Of a DNA stretch of 64,000 bases, positions 59,864 to 64,000 are shown piece after piece. The stretch is from an uncultured Candidatus Melainabacteria bacterium (GTDB lineage Bacteria; Cyanobacteriota; Vampirovibrionia; Gastranaerophilales; Gastranaerophilaceae). The translations under genes and the position numbers were made by a program. Under the pieces are notes generated by a model. That model searched no databases. It was not told the origin of the DNA and was given only the letters and a program-made list of their open reading frames with translations. Every line of letters starts with the position of its first letter. The first letter of the stretch is position 1. The DNA is taken from assembly GCA_934747335.1 (NCBI GenBank), contig CAKVGS010000005.1:33852-97851 (forward strand), given 5' to 3'.

Positions 59864-60815
59864 CTTCTTCGCCTTCTTCATACTCTTCAATCATACTTTG
59901 CGCTTCTTCTTTCAAGAAATTAGAATATCCGGGAAGAGAAATTACTTCATCCAAAATGTCACGCCCGATAAGATTATACATTGCAACAAGCGCGTTTCTC
60001 TGAACTTCTTCATCCTCATCTTTTAAAGCCGTTCTGATTAAATCCTGCGCTTCATCATATTCACTATTCATCAAAGCTTCAATAGTGTTTATTCTAACCA
60101 TCGGCGACGGATCCATCATTGAGTTTTTCAGAACTTTTAAAACTTTTTTGTTATTAATATTAAGTTTACCTAGCGCTTCAATAATTTTTTCTTTAAGAAA
60201 AGAAAATTTATCCCACAATCCCTGTTTTGATTCCATAATCGCAACAAGCGGATCAATTGCGCTTGTATCACCTAAAAGTCCGAGAGCGAAAGTCGCAGAT
60301 TCTTTCACGTAAACAGATTTTTCGTCTTCGTCCTGCACAACATCAATAAGCGGTTCAACAGCAAATCTATCACCAATTCTGCCTAAAGCGTCAGCGCATG
60401 CCAAACGTATTTTATAATTCTCTCCCTTGTTATTTAAGCAGTATAAAAGCGCACCGACAGTTGAAGTGTCTTTATAATTAGAAATAGCTTTGGCACACAT
60501 TACACGTGTATTAATCATGCTATCGATATCATCGCATTCAAAATTCTTAAGCAGTAATAAATCTAATAGAATTGAAAGCGTTGAAGAAGCTTTATGAGCA
60601 TCAGCAAGCTTTATAATGCCTGTTAGAATTTCAGGATTTTTAATATTTGTCAAAAAATAGTTATAGATTTCTACAAGCTCATTGTCGTCGTAAAATTCTT
60701 CTAAATTTGCAATATTAGTAATAACATTTTGCGGGGTATCTTTATCAACTCCGCAACGCTCCGATATTACACTAAAATCCAATACTCTTTTATCCACAAG
60801 AGTAAAATACAACAA
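59856..60815 (-). CDS. HEAT-repeat protein
   Basis: 319 aa of stacked helical HEAT units from about residue 45 to 300: TVGALLYCLNNKGENYKIRL, ACADALGRIGDRFAVEPLID, ESATFALGLLGDTSAIDPLV, MVRINTIEALMNSEYDEAQD. The ADALG.IGD..AV.PL pattern is that of PBS-lyase/HEAT repeats. The C-terminal tail is acidic (EEYEEGEEDE). It serves as a protein-binding scaffold; no catalytic part. First gene of the HEAT-queC-DUF366-SPOR run. Confidence 0.85.
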   Translation of the reverse strand: MLYFTLVDKRVLDFSVISERCGVDKDTPQNVITNIANLEEFYDDNELVEIYNYFLTNIKNPEILTGIIKLADAHKASSTLSILLDLLLLKNFECDDIDSMINTRVMCAKAISNYKDTSTVGALLYCLNNKGENYKIRLACADALGRIGDRFAVEPLIDVVQDEDEKSVYVKESATFALGLLGDTSAIDPLVAIMESKQGLWDKFSFLKEKIIEALGKLNINNKKVLKVLKNSMMDPSPMVRINTIEALMNSEYDEAQDLIRTALKDEDEEVQRNALVAMYNLIGRDILDEVISLPGYSNFLKEEAQSMIEEYEEGEEDE

Positions 60816-60871
60816 ACAAGGTTGATTGGCAATCTTAGTGTTAAAAATGGTATTAATGAAGGGGGGAATAA

Positions 60872-60979
60872 GTTAATGGTGCAAAAAATTGCACCCTACA
60901 ATTTTTTAATAAAAGTATGTTCGATATTGAACGTATTTTTATAAAGAAAACGCAGGGTGCAATTTTTTGCACCATTAAC
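60872..60979. mobile_element. MITE-like palindromic element, family A full copy 2
   Basis: 108 bp; arms GTTAATGGTGCAAAAAATTG.. and ..GCAATTTTTTGCACCATTAAC are inverted, with a centre of GTATGTTCGATATTGAACGT. The flanks AATAA/TTATT extend the palindrome. Same layout as 12683-12788. Confidence 0.87.
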
Positions 60980-61048
60980 TTATTTTAGCATTTTCTCTTC
61001 ATATTTCTTAACAATTTTAAACAAAAAAGGCAATTTTTAAAAACTGAA

Positions 61049-61069
61049 ATACTTTATATATACATAAGA
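61049..61069 (+). promoter_or_regulatory. Shared promoter box (TACTTTATATATACATAAGA)
   Basis: Identical to the box at 29809 including downstream GAAGA. It lies 20 bp before the ATG at 61090, with AAGGAAG between. Confidence 0.78.
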
Positions 61070-61089
61070 AGATTTTATAAGGAAGAAAT

Positions 61090-61293
61090 ATGAACGAGAA
61101 AGAATTAAATGCAACAATGTCCGTTATCGCAGATCCAATCAAAAATGTTTATAAACTAGAAACAAGAAAAGACATCGAAGAAATTCAGAGAATTTGTAGA
61201 ATCTTTGCAATATCAGAAAGACAAGCAAACAAACACAAAATGTTATCTATTAAAAATTTAGCAACATTCAGACTTGTTTTGAGTAATAATTAA
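61090..61293 (+). CDS. 67-aa leaderless helical protein, shared-promoter gene
   Basis: Small basic/acidic helical protein: MNEKELNATMSVIADPIKNV, then RKDIEEIQRICRIFAISERQ and ANKHKMLSIKNLATFRLVL. AAGGAAG precedes the ATG by 6 bases, the shared promoter box is immediately upstream and a 12-bp-stem terminator follows, so this is a complete transcription unit. No family recognised; the IFAISERQANKHK stretch could be a DNA-binding-type helix pair, but that is a guess. Confidence 0.65.
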   Translation: MNEKELNATMSVIADPIKNVYKLETRKDIEEIQRICRIFAISERQANKHKMLSIKNLATFRLVLSNN

Positions 61294-61313
61294 GCTGAAA
61301 TATTAAATAGTAA

Positions 61314-61343
61314 AAGCGCCGTTAGTATAATCTAACGGCGCTT
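61314..61343. terminator. Strong terminator between convergent genes
   Basis: Perfect 12-bp stem AAGCGCCGTTAG / CTAACGGCGCTT with a TATAAT loop, between the 67-aa gene and the DciA-like gene. Confidence 0.85.
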
Positions 61344-61350
61344 CTTGTGT

Positions 61351-61677
61351 CTATATTTCCCATTTTTTAGGATCGAATTTGAAATCTGTTACACGCATTT
61401 TTAGTGTTTTTAGATACGGTTCAAATTTTTTGAGCAAAATTATTTTATAAAGTGATAATTCTTGTGCGACAACAGGGTTCTCACACGCAATAACCATTAT
61501 GCCGCCTGGGAGCATTGAAAAAGGCCGAGATTTTGATTTGAATTTTTGTGGCAAGATTTTATCCCAAAAATTGTACAAATTTGTTCTTGTAATAGCTTTT
61601 TTCATCGCAGGATTATCCATCATCGCATTGATGACACTATCTACTCCTTCAAAATCTGTGTATAAAACTTCTTTCAT
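61351..61677 (-). CDS. DciA-like (DUF721) protein
   Basis: 108 aa. FWDKILPQKFKSKSRPFSML followed by GGIMVIACENPVVAQELSLY, KIILLKKFEP and a final VTDFKFDPK strand follow the DUF721 layout (W..iVG..la.ht.p..l..g.L.v.v.s..wa.eL...k..li..ln......v..i.fr). DciA loads the replicative helicase in bacteria lacking DnaC. It is short, like many single-domain DciA proteins. The gene is divergent from the phosphoesterase at 61782. Confidence 0.8.
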   Translation of the reverse strand: MKEVLYTDFEGVDSVINAMMDNPAMKKAITRTNLYNFWDKILPQKFKSKSRPFSMLPGGIMVIACENPVVAQELSLYKIILLKKFEPYLKTLKMRVTDFKFDPKKWEI

Positions 61678-61781
61678 TATTACTCGACGATTAGTTGTTA
61701 CGAGGTTTATTGTAACATAAAATTCAAAAAAATTCTTTATTAAATTCCAAAAAAGAATTATCTTTATGCTATCATTTATTT

Positions 61782-62729
61782 ATGAGTTGTAATTTAGATG
61801 AAATAATTAAATCTTCAAAAAAAATATTACTATTATCTCACATGAACCCTGATGGCGATACTTTAGGCTCAATGTGTGCGTTATATAGTATGATTTATAA
61901 GCGTTTTAAAATCAAAGCTGATATGAATGTAGTTTCTAATATTCCATACAACTACAAATTTTTGCCAAATGTAAATTTGGCAGAACGCTATTTTGATAAA
62001 TCGCTTGTATATGATTTGGTTATAACTCTTGATGTTGCGGCGATTGATAGAGTAATGGATTCAAAAATTCTTTTTGATAAAGCAAAATGTACTGTTAATA
62101 TTGACCACCATAAAACAAATCCTAAGTTCGGTGATTATCAAATTATCGAACCTGATGCAAGTTCTTGCGGAGAAGTTTTATTTAATTATTTTAAAGAAAA
62201 CAATTGGGAGTTAACAGAAGATGCGGCAATATGTTTGTATACAGCAATTATGACTGATACAGGCAATTTTAGATTTGAAAACACTTCTGCTAATACTTTT
62301 AGAGCTGCTGCTGATTTAGTTGAAGCAGGGGCGAATCCTAATTACATCTACAAAAAATGTTACGAAACAAAAACAAAGAACTTTGTAATGTTTCAAAATT
62401 ATTGCGTAAATAAAGCCGTATTTTTAGATGATAATAAAATTGCTTACACAACAGTTTATAAAAAAGACTTAGAAAAATTCTCTGCCGGAGATGATTTTAC
62501 TGATGGAATTGCAGAAACTCTTCGCGCTATTGATACAACAGAAGTTTCTTTTGTTGTAAAAGAAGTTGATACAAAATTAACAAAAGTTTCTATGAGAAGT
62601 AAAAAAGCTGATGTTGCTAAAGTTTGTATGGCATTCGGTGGTGGAGGTCACACTTTTGCGGCAGGATGTACAATTAAAGCAAATATAAAAGAGAGTATTG
62701 CACAATTATTGAAAGAAATTAAACTGTGA
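61782..62729 (+). CDS. nrnA: DHH-family phosphoesterase, NrnA-type nanoRNase/pAp phosphatase
   Basis: 315 aa. DHH domain motifs: LLSHMNPDGDTLGSMCAL (DxD metal site), VITLDVAAIDR, NIDHHKTNPKFGDYQI and TAIMTDTGNFRF; the DHHA1 domain has KVSMRSKKADVAKVCMAF and GGGGHTFAAGC. Such enzymes degrade 2-5 nt RNAs and dephosphorylate pAp. The spelling of all metal ligands is intact. The stop overlaps the YihY start (GTGA) by 4 bp. Confidence 0.92.
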   Translation: MSCNLDEIIKSSKKILLLSHMNPDGDTLGSMCALYSMIYKRFKIKADMNVVSNIPYNYKFLPNVNLAERYFDKSLVYDLVITLDVAAIDRVMDSKILFDKAKCTVNIDHHKTNPKFGDYQIIEPDASSCGEVLFNYFKENNWELTEDAAICLYTAIMTDTGNFRFENTSANTFRAAADLVEAGANPNYIYKKCYETKTKNFVMFQNYCVNKAVFLDDNKIAYTTVYKKDLEKFSAGDDFTDGIAETLRAIDTTEVSFVVKEVDTKLTKVSMRSKKADVAKVCMAFGGGGHTFAAGCTIKANIKESIAQLLKEIKL

Positions 62730-63595
62730 AATTTCAATTTAAAACACTACGAAATATAATTAAATCTGTAATCGATAATGACTTTTTTGGGATGGCTGCC
62801 GAAATGGGCTTTATGCTTGTCATCGGAATTTTTCCGTTTATGCTGTTTTTAACGGCACTTTTTGGTTGGCTTGGAAAACATTCATTTATGAATCCGCTTA
62901 TTCTATTTTTACAACAGGTTATGCCGGATGATGTAATTAACCTTATTGAAACGGTGTTGAATGAGGTTTGGTTCTTTTCAAAAGGTGGACTTGTCGCAAC
63001 ATTTGGTTTTTGTGTAACAGTAATGCTTTCAACAAATGCTTTAGCGATTGTATTAAAGGGATTGAATAGAGCTTATAAAGTAGAAGAAACGCGTTCTTTT
63101 ATTTATACAAGATTACTCGCATTAATTATGGTGTTTGTAAATGCGCTTGTACTGTTTTTAAGTATCAACTTGATTGTATTCGGTAAAGTAATTATTAAAT
63201 TTTTAATCGCGTATCTTGGTGTTACTGTTCACTTAGGGAATTTGATGTTAGCTTTACGTTGGCCGATTGCATTTGTCGCGCTATATATAATGGCATATTT
63301 GCACTATTATATTTTACCTGATTTAGGTGGAAGAGAAAAATTAAGACGAAAAAGCGCACTTCCGGGAACATTGTTTTTCTGTATATCTTGGCTTTTAGGT
63401 TCTTGGGGGTTCTCAATTTATATTAATAATTTACATACTTATAACTTTGTTTATGGTACGATTGGCGGCTTTGCAGTGTTGATGGTTTGGCTGTATTATA
63501 CTTCAATTTTGATTTTGATTGGTGGAGAAATTAACTCTCAACTTTATTCAAAATTAGAACGAAAAGAAGTTATTATGGCAAAAAGAAATAAATGA
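62726..63595 (+). CDS. YihY/BrkB-family inner membrane protein
   Basis: 289 aa from a GTG start overlapping the nrnA stop. Six membrane helices; DNDFFGMAAEMGFMLVIGIF, LKGLNRAYKVEETRSF, LRRKSALPGTLFFCISWLLG, YGTIGGFAVLMVWLYYTSIL and ILIGGEINSQL are the family signatures. It was once annotated as RNase BN but is an integral membrane protein of unclear role, proposed as a lipid or LPS transporter-like envelope factor. Here it sits with a phosphoesterase and upstream of ispF. Confidence 0.92.
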   Translation: MKFQFKTLRNIIKSVIDNDFFGMAAEMGFMLVIGIFPFMLFLTALFGWLGKHSFMNPLILFLQQVMPDDVINLIETVLNEVWFFSKGGLVATFGFCVTVMLSTNALAIVLKGLNRAYKVEETRSFIYTRLLALIMVFVNALVLFLSINLIVFGKVIIKFLIAYLGVTVHLGNLMLALRWPIAFVALYIMAYLHYYILPDLGGREKLRRKSALPGTLFFCISWLLGSWGFSIYINNLHTYNFVYGTIGGFAVLMVWLYYTSILILIGGEINSQLYSKLERKEVIMAKRNK

Positions 63596-63659
63596 CGTTA
63601 TAAAATTTTGATATGTGGTATTATAAATATACAGGATGTATGTTAGAGAGGGCTTTTTC

Positions 63660-64000
63660 ATGACAGAACAAAAATTTAGAATTGGTATTGGCTATGATAT
63701 TCACAGATTAGCAGAAAACAGAGAATTAATCATAGGTGGCATAAAAATTCCGTTTGAAAAAGGTCTTTTGGGGCATTCAGATGCGGACGTTTTAGTTCAC
63801 GCAATTATTGATGCACTTTTGGGTGCGCTTGCAATGGATGATATAGGAACGCTCTTTCCTGATACGGATGATAGATTTAAGGATGCAAATAGCATAGAAT
63901 TGTTGAAAAAAGTATATGACAAAGTGCAAATTCAAGGATATTGGATTAACAACATAGATACAAATATTATTGCACAAGCACCTAAAATGATGCCTTATAT
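63660..64000 (+). CDS. ispF: 2-C-methyl-D-erythritol 2,4-cyclodiphosphate synthase (partial, runs off window)
   Basis: The first 113 codons are visible. [20 protein letters not shown] gives the metal ligands Asp/His of the family (GyDvHrl), [20 protein letters not shown] supplies GHSDADVl.Ha, and [15 protein letters not shown] follows the family pattern. It cyclises CDP-ME-2-phosphate in the MEP pathway, the same route as dxr at 23619. GAGAGG lies 8 bases before the ATG. The remaining ~45 residues lie beyond the window. Confidence 0.95.
   Translation, partial: MTEQKFRIGIGYDIHRLAENRELIIGGIKIPFEKGLLGHSDADVLVHAIIDALLGALAMDDIGTLFPDTDDRFKDANSIELLKKVYDKVQIQGYWINNIDTNIIAQAPKMMPY

Noticed and set aside
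59198..60944. preQ1 riboswitch upstream of the queC run
   Set aside because: queC begins inside the HEAT gene, and the DNA before the HEAT gene holds only a family A element; no preQ1-type pseudoknot sequence was recognised.

Overview
The window reads as chromosome of an AT-rich, Gram-negative-type bacterium. It is most likely a gut member of the non-photosynthetic Cyanobacteriota sister lineage (Gastranaerophilales / 'Melainabacteria'). The sequence evidence is: a Ycf45-like R3H-domain ATPase; a Tic20-like membrane protein; prepilins with a very short leader ending in HG|FTLAEVL; an outer-membrane lipid A / LPS route (lpxI, lpxB, lptB, one lptF/G-type permease); AMIN-like N-acetylmuramoyl-L-alanine amidase; MEP-pathway genes (dxr, ispF); and several leaderless proteins carrying a short [IV]xF[KRQ] tag. 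The taxonomic placement is inference from gene content; no 16S rRNA gene is present.

Layout. 1-4.2 kb: 5' part of a SNF2-type helicase, gpmI, and a secreted repeat protein. 4.2-8 kb: repeats, an rpiB-rsfS-TPR-Tic20-like operon, and a calpain-like cysteine protease. 8-16.5 kb: orphan histidine kinase, ctpA-bioF, hypothetical proteins, a uridine-kinase-like enzyme, a large TPR protein and a degenerate PilZ-like protein. 16.5-19.2 kb: phosphodiester glycosidase family protein, lptF/G, lptB. 19.2-22.8 kb: an accessory patch with a prepilin bracketed by ~370-490 bp direct repeats, a stand-alone OLD-family TOPRIM protein, and tRNA-Lys followed by two degenerate tandem tRNA copies. 22.8-34.7 kb: rmlD, dxr, a 622-aa membrane protein, a leaderless lytic transglycosylase, a thioredoxin-like protein, rmlA, rpsU, an XRE regulator, a leaderless beta-barrel-like protein, nadE, lpxI-lpxB. 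34.8-44.2 kb: MFS transporter, an alternative sigma-70 factor, a 626-aa leaderless protein, a 42-aa microprotein, amidase, murI, a divergent DUF262 protein and a winged-helix protein. 44.2-49.5 kb: a dense repeat island, a UbiA-type prenyltransferase, a DegT aminotransferase, a 143-aa leaderless protein, folD and a CooC-like ATPase. 49.7-55.5 kb: a complete tripartite RND efflux operon. 55.9-64 kb: R3H ATPase, 99-aa protein, SPOR protein, DUF366-queC-HEAT operon, 67-aa protein, DciA-like protein, nrnA-type phosphoesterase, YihY membrane protein and the start of ispF.

Most interesting signal. Five unlinked genes (29883, 37122, 47433, 57629, 61090), and more weakly a sixth (24838), share an almost identical promoter box, TACTTTATATATA(T/C)(G/A)TAAGA. 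Two of them also share a perfect TTTGTWACAAA dyad 43 bp upstream of it (47348 and 58008). None of these genes encodes a recognisable signal peptide and none has a recognised function. An orphan sigma-70 family factor at 36208, whose -10 recognition helix departs from the primary-sigma pattern, lies in the same window. I propose this as an undescribed regulon; its role and its sigma/activator assignment are inference.

The intergenic DNA is unusually rich in short dispersed elements. They include two full and two half copies of a ~106-bp palindromic MITE-like element (ends GTTAATGGTGCAAAAA), two ~97-bp GGATTGCTTC palindromes, five composite elements ending GCGCGAATGTCGTTC (four of which carry a long hairpin), and CCCTCTCC..GGAGAGGG repeats.
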